Origin: Waltergamsia citrina
Taxonomy: Eukaryota > Ascomycota > Sordariomycetes > Hypocreales > Bionectriaceae
Assembly: GCA_022814615.1 (NCBI GenBank)
Contig: JAKLNE010000070.1
Location: 62,001-126,000 of the forward strand
DNA length: 64,000 nucleotides
Direction: 5' to 3'
The first letter of the stretch is position 1. Every line of letters begins with the position of its first letter. Under the pieces are notes generated by a model. That model searched no databases and was not told where the DNA came from. It saw only the letters and a list, made by a program, of their open reading frames with translations. This document shows, in pieces, positions 22,759 to 34,634 of the stretch. Position numbers and translations under genes: made by a program.

Positions 22759-24296
22759 TTAGCCCTTGGCGGCACCGGCCTTGATCAGCAAAATGTCGCC
22801 GTCTTGTACTACGTAATCCTTTCCCTTTGTCATCATCTTGCCACTACCTTTTACCTCGGACTCATCGCCCATCTCCTTTAAGATGCTAAAGTTGTAAACA
22901 ATGGCCTGGATAAAAGTCTTTTCGAAATCAGTGTGGATAACACCAGCCGCCTGAGGGGCCTTGGTGCCATTGCGGATAGTCCATTGTCGCACCTCATCGG
23001 CACCGGTGGTGAAGAAGCTGCCTAGCTGCAGGGTCTTGCGCATCTGCGTGATGAGTTTGGGAATCACGGATTCGGCGCCAACATTCTTCATCTCCTCCTT
23101 GGCAGCGTCTTCGGTCTCATAACGAGTCAGGCGCTCCTCGTAGGATACGGACACGGGGATGATAGGATCACCCGCGGCATTCTCCTTGATCCACTCGGCA
23201 ATCTTGGGGAGATGCTTGTTCTTCTTGCGCACAAAGTCCCTCTCAGAGAGGTTGACTAGGTACACGACGGGCTTGGCCGTCAAGAGGAACAAGGGGTTGA
23301 TGACTTCGACCTTGAATCTTTCGTTAGCATAGCTCTAAAAGCAATGATGATGTAAAGTAACAAAAGGTGTAAATAAGAATTGATATCAGGGAGTATGTTA
23401 TCTCAGTATGCACTCTAAGCGTTATTTTTGGTGAGGCATTCGAAGAGCTGGGATTAGATTCAGGCCGGAGCCTTTTGTCATCATTCAATTGGGAGTGAGC
23501 AGAGAAGAAAAGTGAAATGTGTCAGTCTTACCTCCTTGGGACCCCAGTCTCCTTTGCGGATATCCTTGCCGTCTTGAAGCCAAGCAAGGACCTTCTCAAT
23601 GGTTTCCTGCTCTTGACGGGCCTTCTTCAGCTCCAGACTTTGACCACCCATGCGGGTCTTCTTCTTCTGGGCCTCCAGAGCCTTCTCGACGAACTCAATG
23701 TCCTTGAGACGCAGCTCCTCACTGATGATGTCCAGATCTCTGGTTGGGTTCACGTCACCCTCAATGTGAATAATCTCGGCATCATCAAAGCAACGAACGA
23801 CCTGGAAGATGGCGTCGACGGCTCGGATATGAGACAGGAAAGAGTTGCCAAGTCCAGCGCCAGTGGAAGAACCACGGGTCAGACCAGCAATGTCGTAGAC
23901 TGTCAAGTTGGCAGGGACTCGGGACTTGGGGTTGTATTTCTGGCATAGCCAGTCGTAACGCTCATCGGGGACAATGACGCGAGCCTCCTCGGGATCGATG
24001 GTAGCGTAGGGAAAGTTCTTGAAGCTGTCAGCACCCCATAAGGGCGACTCGGGCGGCGAGGGGGCTTCATACAGCAGGGTTGCCAAGCTGGCACTTGGTA
24101 ATAGCCTGGAAAAGAGTGGACTTGCCGACGTTGGCGAGACCGACCTAGGGAACTTTTGGTCAGAGGGAGGGAAAGCTAGAAGCTGGCATCGTGTGCCTCA
24201 AGTTTCGAGTGTTGCGCTTACAATACCACTCTTGAGGTTGTTCCCGGGCCTGCCCAGAGGAATCTTCTCCTCGACTACGGCTTTCTTGGGAGGCAT
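22759..24296 (-). CDS. OLA1: Obg-like ATPase 1 (OLA1/YchF)
   Basis: Four exons on the minus strand, 24296-24222, 24144-24073, 24017-23532 and 23310-22759, give 394 residues, the usual eukaryotic OLA1 length. The P-loop is GLANVGKST (residues 27-35). Switch sequences include LGNPANFPYATIDPEEARV and VYDIAGLTRGSSTGAGLGN. The G4 motif is NLSE in place of NKxD, the change that makes YchF proteins prefer ATP. A helical insertion precedes it (QKKKTRMGGQSLELKKARQE). The C-terminal TGS-like domain ends in QDGDILLIKAGAAKG. The protein associates with ribosomes and acts in translation and stress responses. Exons 1 and 2 are small (75 and 72 bases) and all joins keep frame. Confidence 0.96.
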
Positions 24297-25298
24297 TCTG
24301 GTCTTGGTCTTCTTTGCGTAGTAGCGTGTGGGTATATGAACCGTGATAAGAGAGACTCGGACGGAGTTGTTGGTTGGTGTTGTGTGGCTAGAAGCTGCAG
24401 ACCTAGCTGCGCGGGAGAAAAAGGTTCGTGAGGGAGAAGTGAAGGAAGAGGAGGAAAAGAGAGAGGACGTGATGACGAAGTGCGACTGCAGCCAGTCGCC
24501 AACGTCGAGCTTCGCAAGCTTGCTCTACGCCGGAGGATCTAGGCGTAAAGGTCGCGTGAAGAAGGAGGTGAAGGAGTGGTTGGGCAGATTCTCAACAGAG
24601 GTGGTTGAGGAGAGAAATCTGCAGATGAGCAAAGAAGAGGATTTGGTGCGGACAGATGTGACGAATTTTGATGCTCCCCACCTTCCCTGTTGCGCAGCTC
24701 GAATTAGGCGGCGCGGAGGGGAGTTAATCCGAGAATAACCCTGTTGGGCTGAATGAACTGAAGATGTACCTCAGGCTATGAGTACGACTCAGAGTACATG
24801 TACATGTACATGTTCATGTATCTCGCACATACGTCAATCCGTCCTCCAAGTCACTTCTCCAGTCAATCCTCCAGAGCCAATCCTCTAGCTGCAGTGCCGT
24901 TCCTCCAGCCAAAAGGCAGATGGACGTTGCGCCAACGCTTACCCAAAGCCGGACAATGATGACCCCAGGCTCACAGCTGTGAACCTTCTGACCACAAAAA
25001 AGGCTGAGACCTATTGCGCCTGCGGACTTTTCAATCTTTGGCTTAACAATCACCTATTATTTATTCAAAATTGCAGCAACTCCATCCAGCATTCACCCGA
25101 CTTTGCTCCAGTGACCGATCCTCCCAAAGCTAAGCATAAGAGGCGGTATCCCCCGCCCTCCAACAAGCGAAAGCAAGCTCCTTATGTAAGGATATACTAC
25201 TACTACTTTGCGCGAGACGCGGTCCACATCCAGACATCCCGACGTTGCAGTGAGACAACCTAAGCGCTGGTCCGCTGCAAGTCCACCGACCTGTGAAA
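24297..25298. other. Divergent intergenic region between OLA1 and PPPDE gene
   Basis: About 1 kb separates two divergently transcribed genes and should hold both promoters. The first 300 bases are purine-rich on the plus strand, i.e. a pyrimidine-rich leader for OLA1. A GTACAT hexamer repeat lies at 24794-24811. No gene is supported. Confidence 0.6.
24794..24811. repeat. Hexamer tandem repeat (GTACAT)3
   Basis: Three perfect GTACAT units are visible. The unit is nearly self-complementary, so the tract is an extended palindrome. A related tract occurs at 45043-45066. Confidence 0.85.
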
Positions 25299-26102
25299 AT
25301 GCCTGCTCGTTCCAGTACGTCTCGCCAGTCGAGCAATAGGCATCGCTCGACTTTGTCGCTGCAGAAGACGGAGATTATCATCAATGTCTACGATCTACTT
25401 CCGGTAAGCGGAGCTTCCAGACCGCTTGGTCTTGTTCCTAACTAACATTATCCATGTCAGCCCGGGAAGATAGCGTCGATGCTATGGACGTTTGGCGCTT
25501 CTCTTCTACATTCCGGCGTCGTCATCAACGGCAGGGAATACGCATACGGCGGACACGAGCATCCCGGAATCACCGGCGTCTACTTCACGAAACCAAAGAC
25601 AGAGCCACCGGGCGGCACCTTCCGAAGCGAGATCCTCCACGGCTTCACCCTAGCCACAGACGAAGAGATCGAAGCAGTCATCAAGCTTGCTTCCGAGGAA
25701 TTTACCGGCACCTCCTACAACTTGCTCACCAAAAACTGCAACCACTTCAGCTCATACCTCGTTCAAAAGTTGACCGGGACACCAGGACCGGCGTGGTTGA
25801 ATCGTGCGGCGGCCATTGGGGTTGCGTTTCCGTGTGTTGTGCCGAGAGAATGGATAGATCCTCCCGAATATGATACAGTGGATGGGGCTTTGGTGGATGG
25901 TGAGGAATCTTCAAATGAGAACGCTCGAATGCTGAGATCATCAGACGAAACGCCGCGGTTGGTAGGCGGGTTTTCGCAGCTGGAAGAGAGGTCGGACGCC
26001 GAGGATGGGTCGAACGATGAGCAACAACATAATCCGCCGCGACTGTCAAAGGATTCTTCGGGAAGACAGCTACCGGCAGCCGAGCGTGCGCCCTTACATT
26101 AG
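25299..26102 (+). CDS. PPPDE/DeSI-type thiol isopeptidase
   Basis: Two exons, 25299-25403 and 25461-26102, give 248 residues. The catalytic His lies in LLHSGVVINGREYAYGG (about residues 46-62) and the catalytic Cys in YNLLTKNCNHFSSYLV (about 125-140), the Cys-His dyad of the PPPDE family. GITGVYF and FRSEILHGFTLA between them match the DeSI-2 type. The family includes deSUMOylating and deubiquitinating isopeptidases with substrates mostly unknown. The N-terminus is Ser/Arg-rich. The last 90 residues are acidic and disordered. The gene is tail-to-tail with uS11m, 259 bases away. Confidence 0.93.
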
Positions 26103-26361
26103 GGATGGAGCTGGATGGGATATCTTTTGGGTATATATTGTTTTGGTTTGGATACGGCATGGGGGTTCATTATACTCTTGGGAATTGGAGTTACAGTATT
26201 CAGCGTTTGGCGGATCAAATACCTGGCTCATTGGGAGTAACAGCTTTGTTATTTTTGTATAGGAAGCGCTTCTTTAGAAGGCCACTTGTATTGTTTAGTA
26301 TGGTACAAATCGTACAAAATATATTATCACACCAGCTTTCTCCATTCACCCAATCCTCATC

Positions 26362-27087
26362 TTACAGACGACGGTGAGCCCTGCTCCTCGTACCACCAAA
26401 TTTGATCCTCGTCGAGTCAGACACTCGGACAATCTTGTCCCTCAACACCCGGCCCTCCGGACTCATCAACACCTTGAGAGCAGCCTCTCGTCCCTGTCCG
26501 AACCCTCGTAGAACGACCTCCAACCGCCTGATCTTGGGCGGAATACCGTTATGAATGAGTCGCTCGATAAGGTACTTGACCAAAGAATAGCCCGAGTCGA
26601 AGGTCCCTCTTCGGACCTTGCGGTATCCAATATTACCGCAAGACAAGGAGATCACAGGCTCTCGGTTCGGCCTTGTGAACGTGACATGTGTGTTGTGTTT
26701 ATGTGCGAAAACGTGCAAGTGCCACGGCTCATGTTCGTCCTCCCTCGGCTGCTTCACACGAGTCTGGCCTGTAGACAGCACATTCGTGTCGATACTAGAA
26801 TGACCCAGAGCTTTGAAGACAGTGCTCTCTGACAGGTTGGACATGGAATTGAGAAGTTGAGATGATGACTGTTGGTTCGATTGCGATTGCGATTGCGATT
26901 GCGGCTTGCCGTAGAGGTTTTCGAGAAGCGCCTGGGACTGAGGTTTGTTCTTTGGCGAATCATCCTGGCGTCGCGCAGTCTGCGAAAGAGCACGAGCTCC
27001 AATGGCTGGAATGACGCATCTTGTCGTTGAAGGAGAGGCTCGAAGGAAGGACTGGGCCGCGAGGCGGCTAGCAACTGGCCGACTCAT
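26362..27087 (-). CDS. Mitochondrial small ribosomal subunit protein uS11m
   Basis: Single exon, 241 residues. The C-terminal 130 residues match the uS11 fold: HVFAHKHNTHVTFTRPN, the glycine-rich ISLSCGNIGYRKVRRG, and the rRNA-binding end DSTRIKFGGTRSRAHRRL. The N-terminal 40 residues are rich in Arg, Ser and Ala with almost no acids, typical of a mitochondrial presequence. A low-complexity linker includes an SQ repeat encoded by four GATTGC units on the plus strand (26879-26902). The protein sits at the mRNA exit platform of the mitoribosome (yeast Mrps18). It is divergent from the Tim44 gene, sharing a 383-base promoter region. Confidence 0.94.
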   Translation of the reverse strand: MSRPVASRLAAQSFLRASPSTTRCVIPAIGARALSQTARRQDDSPKNKPQSQALLENLYGKPQSQSQSQSNQQSSSQLLNSMSNLSESTVFKALGHSSIDTNVLSTGQTRVKQPREDEHEPWHLHVFAHKHNTHVTFTRPNREPVISLSCGNIGYRKVRRGTFDSGYSLVKYLIERLIHNGIPPKIRRLEVVLRGFGQGREAALKVLMSPEGRVLRDKIVRVSDSTRIKFGGTRSRAHRRL

Positions 27088-27470
27088 CTTGGCCCGGTCG
27101 ATTGATGGTGATGGCGGATCAAATTATTCGACCCTTGGTCGCGACGTTATATTTAAACTGAACATTTTCCCTTTCGGCCCAGGGTGCTGGCGCTGGTAAT
27201 ACTGACTGGTGCAGGACCCAAATTTGGGGTTAGATTTGCCGGGTTTCTGCCGGCTGTCCGCCTACCTTTCTGCGCATAGAATCTGCGAGATGCGCAAAAC
27301 CAAAATTTCAAACCCGCGCCAAATGAGACCCGGATTTTCCTATCCATCCATCCCCTCATAATTAATTAATTCCTCTCTCTCTCCCCCGACAACGCCCACG
27401 CCAACAGCCTCTCGTTGAAGGCTTTTTCTTTTTTTCTTGTTTCTTCTCGTCTGTCCCCTCTTATATCAGG
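27088..27470. promoter_or_regulatory. Shared divergent promoter region of uS11m and Tim44
   Basis: The 383 bases lie between the start codons of two oppositely oriented nuclear genes for mitochondrial proteins. It holds AATTAATTAATT (27360-27371) and a CT-rich tract (27372-27466) directly ahead of the Tim44 ATG. Co-regulation is inferred from layout. Confidence 0.55.
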
Positions 27471-29179
27471 ATGCACGCTTTCGCTCGGAATGTGTCCACA
27501 ACGGAGAATGCTCTCGTCAGAGCGTCTTCTCAGTTGAGCTCCTACGGCAGATCTCCCGCTTATAGGAGGTTAGCATCTCAACTCTCACAACCCCGTCGTG
27601 ATGGCGCCTCCCTACGGCAACCAGCGCTTCCCGGCGCTGTCATGTCTCCTCTCCGCTCACCCTTTCTTCCCGCCGAATTACGACTCACATCAATGACTTC
27701 TGCACACACACGCGACTTCCACCTGAGCGCACGGAGATATCAGGAGGAGAAGCCCAAGGCCGAGCCGAAGAAAGCCGAGTCCGCCGAAGGCGCTGCTGAG
27801 CAACAAGCTAAAGCAGGCGAATCTGAGGCCAAGTCCGAAAGCGAATCTTCTTCCAAGACTGAGAACGAAGAAGGAAAGGAAGAGAACAAGAAGGATGACG
27901 AGGAGGAAGGCAAAGAGGAGGGTCAGGAGAAGAAGAAAGAAGACGCACCTCCACCTCCTCCCCATGGAGACAAGACACCCTGGCAGGTCTTCACCGAGAC
28001 CATGAGCACCGAGTTCCAAAAGTCCAAGGAGTGGAACGAATCCACCAAGCAGATCGGTGCGGCCGCGCACCAGTTCAGCGAGAGCGAGTCCGTCCGCCGC
28101 GCGCGCGAGGCTTACGAGAAGTCCACAGGCGCTGTATCCTCCACCGCCTCTGCAGCTTTCAAGGGCACCGCTGGAGCCATCGGCAAGGGTGCCGCTTGGA
28201 CATGGGACACATCTGTCATGAAGGGCGTGCGTAAAGCTGCCAACGCGACAGGTGAGACCTTGGACAAGACGACGAAGCCTATCCGCGACACGGAAGCCTA
28301 CAAGAACGTCAAGAATGTTATTGATGATGGCAGCTCTTCGCGTTATGGTGGATGGACGGAGAAGGAAGAGAGACGGAAGAAGAGGGAATTGCGAGAGAAG
28401 CAGATGGGCGAGTCTGGTAAGGTCATGGTTGAGGATCCCAAGTAAGTGATAAAAATTCCTCCGCTTCCCCAAGGCCTTTTTTATACTAATCGTCATCCAA
28501 CAGTGCCGGAACGAACGTGACCCTCCACAAGGACGCCGCCTGGAAAGAAGCCTGGAGAGACTTCCGCGACCAGAACAAATTTGCCCAAGGCTTCTTCAAC
28601 ATGAAATCCGTCTACAACGAATCCGAGAACCCCCTCATCTCAACCGCCCGCAGCATCACCGACCGCATCGGCGGTTTCTTCGCCGAGAACGAAACCGCCA
28701 TGGTCATCAAGCAGTTCCGCGCCATGGACCCCAACTTCCAGACCGAGCCTTTCCTCCAGGAGCTTCGCGAATACATCTTGCCTGAAGTTCTAGACGCCTA
28801 TGTCAAGGGTGACACGGAGACTTTGAAGTTGTGGCTGTCTGCTGCCCAGTACTCCGTCTACGAGGCTCTCACGAAGCAATACCTCCAGCAGGGCATGAAG
28901 TCCGACGGCCGGATCCTGGATATCCGCAACGTGGACATTCTCCGCGCTAGGATGCTCGACCCCGGTGATATTCCCGTCTTCATCATCACCTGCCGTACTC
29001 AAGAAGTCCACGTCTACCGCAAGGCCAAGACCAATGAGCTCGCAGCCGGCATGGAGGACAAGGTCCAGCTCGTCACCTATGCCATTGGCATCACGCGTGT
29101 CCCTGAGGACGTCAACAACCCTGAGACGAGGGGATGGCGTCTGATTGAGATGCAAAAGAGCGGCAGAGATTGGTACTAA
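27471..29179 (+). CDS. TIM44: Mitochondrial import motor subunit Tim44
   Basis: Two exons, 27471-28441 and 28504-29179, give 548 residues. The N-terminus is Arg/Ser-rich without acids for about 90 residues, a matrix presequence ending near FHLSARRYQ. A Lys/Glu-rich linker (about 92-165) precedes the Hsp70-binding helical region (TPWQVFTETMSTEFQKSKEW). The C-terminal Tim44 domain is clear: NPLISTARSITDRIGGFFAENE, MDPNFQTEPFLQELREY, and ending GWRLIEMQKSGRDWY. Tim44 recruits mtHsp70 to the TIM23 channel on the matrix side of the inner membrane. The acidic linker is longer than I would expect for yeast Tim44, which accounts for the greater length. Confidence 0.95.
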
Positions 29180-30116
29180 ATCTTGACAATCTTGGTCAGC
29201 CGCACCACAAAAAAGAAGCAACCAAATCCCCATTTTGATCCTGCTGGCAGTTCAGCACCCAGCAGTTTCGTGTCTTAATTACCAATCTGTACATTATATG
29301 TCAAACACACAAAAACACTACCCTTTTTTCATGGGGGAATGAACAACATTCAAACCACACACGAACATGTGGCAAAGCATTTACGCGAGGAGCACGGAAT
29401 TTTTGTTATATTACGGAACCATCACCACGCCGCTCTGTAGGAGGTAGAAGCATTGAAGAGGATAGGAGAGAGAGGGAGACCTTTTGTGGAAGAAAAAAAA
29501 AGGAGAGAAAGGGGAAACTTGTATCTTATATGTAACTTCAATATTGGGTTCGCTTAGGAGTACCATGGGGGAATTTTAGAAAGGGCTAGGACAAAACTTT
29601 GATCTTGCCGTATAGAAAGCAGGGAGAAGAACAACAACCTTTTTAATCATAAGCGTCATTGCTTCAGCTTCTTGACAAGCCAAACACAAGATCAATCACA
29701 TGCACATACCCAGTGACAAGATGAAATATTGAAACATCCAACGCTCGAATGTATTTAAGACACCTGCGTGAGATGAGATCTCTACTACGCAACGCTTCTA
29801 CTAAGACTGTCCTCTTCCTCGCCTGACCCTCCCCTCGGGTTATGTCATGAACCAAATATACAAAAAGCAAACAACAAAAAGAGAGCCAAAAAGCGACCCA
29901 ACAACTCCATGCAATGCCTTTCGGACAGCGCGGACTGCAACATAAGACCGCTGTTGATATAACGGATCAAGTTGGACAGACACCTCCGAATATGGGGAAC
30001 AACAAAAATCAGATGACAGGTAAGGGGAATATACCGCTGTGGTTTGTGTGGGTTCAAGTCAACATTATATTATGACTTTCAGACAACAGATGATAGGAAA
30101 AAGGTGAACACCAAGA
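29180..30116. other. Intergenic region between convergent genes
   Basis: About 940 bases lie between the Tim44 stop and the 3' end of the minus-strand M28-like gene. Only AT-rich 3' UTR-like sequence is seen. No RNA gene or coding frame is supported. Confidence 0.6.
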
Positions 30117-32946
30117 TCACCTTTGCTTCTTATCCTTGTCTTCCTCATCCTCGTCCTTTTCGTTCTCAAAGGACAATGTAGACGCAGCTTTTTCTAGGAT
30201 AGCCGCCGTTTTTGCGATAGATCGCTTAGCCGCTTTCCAGTCTTTTGCTCGGATGGACTCGCGAATGGCCGGGAAGTAGGACACTTCAGAGCTGGACCAG
30301 GCGTCTGGGGCATAGAGGATGTGTTTGAACTGGGAGCGGTTGGGGACCTGAGATGTACATATTAGCAACGATGAAACTTCTGAAAAATTGTGAAGGAAGA
30401 GGTATGCTTACACCACCGCCCATCTCCAGATCAAGGAGGGCTGCATCGAAATTCCCGACAATGTTGTTGTACTTGAACCGTTGAGATCCTATATCATTGG
30501 TCTCCCAGCCAGCGTTCTGCATGATGGAATGGTCCCATATTTGCTCCCAGCTGACAAACTCTTCTGTCTCCTTTTTGACCTTATCAATAGCCTTCCGCAG
30601 CTTTTTGAAGCTCAGGTCAACGCCCTTATCAACACGATCTTTAGCCCACTTTTCCAGATCAGAGACCCAGGCATCCAGAGCATAGCCGTAGGCACTAACA
30701 TCCACAGGGAGGATCGCTTTGTCGGCAAGGTCGAGAACAAGAAGCCCCGCAAGCTGGGACATAAGACCATGGTAGACGAACTCGGGATCGATGACTTGCT
30801 CCACAAGGTCAAAGTTGTCGTAGCTGGACTGAGCGGGATACGGGTCGCCGCGGAACTCAAGATTCAAGGAGCTGGTCCCTGCAATATCTTGGAAGGCAAC
30901 GTAGTCGCTGGTAGCCGCAAGGCCTTCGAGCTGGCTGCCTCGCTCATCCCAAAGCTGTTTGAGGGTGGCGTTCAAATTGGGATCGTCGATGCGATTCATC
31001 GCTTGGAGAAGTGATTTGAGTAATACTGGGGATCCTCCAGCGTGAAACTCGCTGCCAGCAACAGCCTTGTCGAGGTTAATATAGGCATATGCATCCTTGC
31101 GGACATCATCGACGTTGTTCTCGACAAATTCAGTAGAGCCGATGAAGTTGTAGTCACCACCGTCCCACGACATGAACTCTATGGTGCGCAATGGCCGCCA
31201 ACCACGCATGATGAGATCGCCAAAGATGCGAGCCAGCTCCACCATAACAGCCGTGCCAGAGTGAGGATCCGTTGCGCCGAAAGCCCAGGCATCGCGGTGA
31301 TTGCCGATGATGATAGACTTGGCCGTCTGTTCCATGCCAATAATCTTGCCGTAGACATTCCAAATAGGCTGTTTCTTGTTCTCATCTTGCTCGTTCTTCA
31401 GCTGCACAATGGGTGATTTGGCATCTCCTGTCCACCATTCCTTCGACTCGATCTCGGCACCAACCCATTCACCTGGGACTTCCTTCCCATGTCCCTTCAG
31501 ATGCTTAAGTAGGATTTGCGCATCCCTCCACGCTAATGGAAGACTGGGGATACCGACCAAGGCTTCGGCATCGGACAATTTGAGCCTTGGCAGATCCCCC
31601 TTACTAGCCCACCCAGGCGTGAGAACGTCACCAATCACCCAGCTCGAAAGGCTCACAGAGCCTCGTTGAACACCATCCTCAGGCATGAAGCGTCCCTTTG
31701 GCGCAGTCTTGCCTTCGTCGGCTCCATCATCCGAGGGGTCACTGTAGACGATGCATCCTGCAAAGCCAGCATTCTCGGCAGCCTTCACTTTGAGGCCCAG
31801 ATCACTTTGTGTGCCGTAGTAGCGTACTAATGCGATGGCGCCTTTTGTCTCGATGCCCATGTCCTTAAGTTTCTTAAAGTCGTCTCTTGATCCATAGTTG
31901 GCGTAGATAAGGGGCCCCTCCGCTGAGCCACCCTTGGAATGCCCGTGAAAGGCGTAGGTTTGGTGTCCTGCCGTCTCCTCGCCAAGTTCGGTCTCCTCCA
32001 GCGTTGCCGTCCAGATGGGATCTTTCCCATTCTTGTCGAGCATCTTGATGGCGCGCCCATCCTTCTTCGGGTAGTTGATGTAGGCAATGTACTCATCCAG
32101 GAAGACTTCGTCCAAGCCCGCCCTGCTAAACATGCTTTCCATATCCATGGCCGTGGCATAATCACCCTCTGTGCCCGCGATATGAGCGTAATTCGAAAAG
32201 TGCTGAACCGAGGCGCGCAGACGAGCTGGGTCGACGCTGTTGAGAATATGTACACGGAGATCCTCGGCGTTGAAGCGGAAGCCTCCATTCATAGGTCCAC
32301 CCCATGAGTTGAAAAAGTCACTGGCGAACAGCAGATATACAAAGCCGAGGACGATAAAAACGGCAAGAAGACGGGCAAAGACAAGAACCGCCAACATCCC
32401 GTTCACCTGAGGCAGATTCCACTGATACCGTGGTTCTGTCTGTGTTTCGGCGCCTTCGGTAGCATTTTCGCCTGATCCTGTTGTTTCGGGAGGTTCTTGA
32501 GGCAGTTGTATGCGCAGCCTTGGCAACTGGGGCATCTGGATCTGCGGCAATCTTGGCCTCCACGACCATTTCCATTTGGGCAAGGAGAAGCCTATCCGCT
32601 TGCCAAATAATGTCCCTCTTGAGTCACTACTCGGCTCCTCTATATCCATCTCCTGAATCTCGCGCCGCACCTGATCGGCCTCGTCATCGTCGGTATCACT
32701 TTCCAGCAGACTTTCGATATCCGAGTTGTCCGACTCGACTGTGGGTGGACGGTAGCCATCAGGCCGCCGGGAAGAACTAGGAGCACCATTCGAACGATTT
32801 AACAGCGATTGCGACTCGGAACCACCAGCCCCCTCTTGAGTATCGCGGGCCTCCCAGTCGCGATCGTAATGGCTGCCGCTGGCTAGCGCCTCATCGTACG
32901 TCGGGGGGATCGGGTCGTAGAAGGGCTGTTTTTCTGAAGGCGCCAT
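30117..32946 (-). CDS. Transferrin receptor/Tre1-like M28-family membrane protein, probably catalytically inactive
   Basis: Two exons, 32946-30412 and 30347-30117, give 921 residues. A cytosolic N-terminus of about 180 residues carries a PPTY motif (residues 14-17), a ligand for WW domains of Nedd4/Rsp5 ubiquitin ligases. One membrane segment follows (about 181-207). A PA domain (KGAIALVRYYGTQSDLG) interrupts the M28 peptidase-like domain, and a TfR-dimerisation-like helical domain ends the protein. Zinc ligands His and first Asp are kept (NHRDAWAFGATDPHSG, about 548), but the position of the catalytic Glu pair reads WDGGDYN instead of WDAEEFG, and the last His ligand is replaced (AQSSYDNF). 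Yeast Tre1/Tre2 use PPxY motifs to steer the metal transporter Smf1 to the vacuole with Bsd2 and Rsp5. A trafficking adaptor role is inferred. Confidence 0.88.
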
Positions 32947-34035
32947 GGTAGGCTACCTAGATGCGCCAAAGCCGCACCGACAAATGGAAACCAGAGAGTC
33001 GTAGGTTCGGTCCATGCAATGAATTAAAAGTAAAGTCGTGTCGTGTGGCGAGGATTAAGAGTGAGGGTGAGGGCGTTGACAGATCGGAAAGGAGCGTCTG
33101 GGGGTGGGGGGCAGAGTAAAAGGAGCGTCGTGTCGTGATGCGATGAGGCCTCTCAAGAATAAAGTAGAAAGTAAATACGCATAGTACAAGAAAAGGGAAG
33201 TCAAGACAAACGCGACGCTGTTCGGACGCAAAAGGTAAAGAAAGAATTGTAGATGAGGATACGGGGTAATACTAGTAGTACGAGTAGTCGAGATCAAGGA
33301 TAGTGGTAATAGATGGGAATTCAACTTGACGGGGTCTGAGTCCAGACTGTCCCAAGTCCAAGTCCCAGTCCAAATCCAGTCCACGTAACGCTACCTACGC
33401 TACTACGCTGGAACGACCCTGACGGCGACGGCGACTCTGGCGCGTTCTTGTTCTGTGAGGGTGAGATGCAGCTGCAATTCTAGGGGGAGACCCTCCCAAA
33501 GAAGCACTACCTTATTACTAACAGTGCCACTGTTAGTGCCACTAGCACCTCCTTTGCGGCTTTGCCCCCTGTATTCGTAACGCACTGCAGCGCTTGGCAA
33601 GGGACTAAGAAGAAGGGAAGTCACTAAACTCGTATATTCGCCGCTCCAGTTAATCCGTTCTTGGCGGCGCGTCCAATCTCCCTGCTGACCTGTCATTGAT
33701 TGGCTTTAACACCAATTTAACCTTAAGGACCTGACTTATCTTATACGAGTATTGTTCTTCGAGCAAATATATACCAAGGCCATACCGCCCAAGTCAGCTT
33801 GGAAGACATAATGATCATCATGATCATCACCGTGCTCCGTGGACCATCCATAGAACACTTGAAACACTACGAGCATCTCCTGTCGCGACTGTCCCAAAAA
33901 GTGAGGTAACCAACGTAGATCTTATTCCCCAGCATATCCCGCCCAGATACTTAACAGAGCCTCCGGCCTACCCGGGAATACCACCAACAGTTTATATCGC
34001 CATAGAAAAGAACAGACCAAAGCCATCGCATTACT
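32947..34035. other. Intergenic region
   Basis: About 1.1 kb separates two minus-strand genes, holding the upstream region of the Tre1-like gene. Minus-strand open frames at 33055-33384 and 33403-33696 are low-complexity without domains. A TACTAGTA palindrome lies at 33270-33277. Confidence 0.55.
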
Positions 34036-34634
34036 TTACGCCTTGGCTCCCTTCTCTTCATTCTCGTAGTCTCCCACGGAAACCAATCTCCCCACCACAT
34101 CGTACTTCTCATTGAACCTCTCCTCCCAGCCCTGCAAAGCCTCCATCTCATCCCTCCCCAGATCCGACAGCGTATCCAACGGGCCGTCCAAGTCCTTGGT
34201 CAACATATCCTCATCGAAACTCCCACAAGCCAGACCTCGACTGGCATCGCGCCCAGCAAAGTTCGAGTACGGCCCGCCAGGCCCGTAGAAGTTGCGTCCG
34301 CGCGACACATCAAACACCTTGCCCCTCACCGCAAAGTACACGGGCCCGCCATCTTCGCCGTGGAAAGGTAGGAGCGTGCGGGGGTTATACGTTCGGAAGA
34401 CGACCGGTGGTGGAGGTTTGGGCAGCGAGGCTGGCTCGGGAGCCCGGAAGAGGGCAAAGACGGTGTATAGAACCGCACCGATGAGGATCAAGTTGAGCGG
34501 CGTGATGAAGACGGCCCTAATAATCATATGTTAGCAAGATAAGGTGACTCTGGAGTTGATAGCTATTATGATATGATCACCTACGGCTCTGGGTCGTTGG
34601 CGTGTTCGGCCACCGTATGTTGAACGTGCTCCAT
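34036..34634 (-). CDS. DAP1: Dap1/PGRMC-like membrane-associated heme protein (MAPR, cytochrome b5-like)
   Basis: Two exons, 34634-34585 and 34516-34036, give 176 residues. The intron is 68 bases with a GCTAAC branch site and donor GTAGGT. A single membrane segment (LILIGAVLYTVFALF, about residues 25-40) is followed by a cytochrome b5-like MAPR domain: FRTYNPRTLLPFHGEDGGP, VYFAVRGKVFDVSRGRNFYGPGGPYSNFAGRDASRGLA. The Tyr in FYGPGGPY is the usual axial heme ligand of the family. In yeast and S. pombe, Dap1 binds Erg11 and other P450s in the ER and supports sterol demethylation. The CYP51A-like gene about 22 kb away in this window is a plausible partner. Confidence 0.93.

Noticed and set aside
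33055..33696. Minus-strand frames of 109 and 97 codons
   Set aside because: Low-complexity sequence (Trp/Thr/Asp repeats, then Leu/Val-rich end) in the upstream region of the Tre1-like gene.
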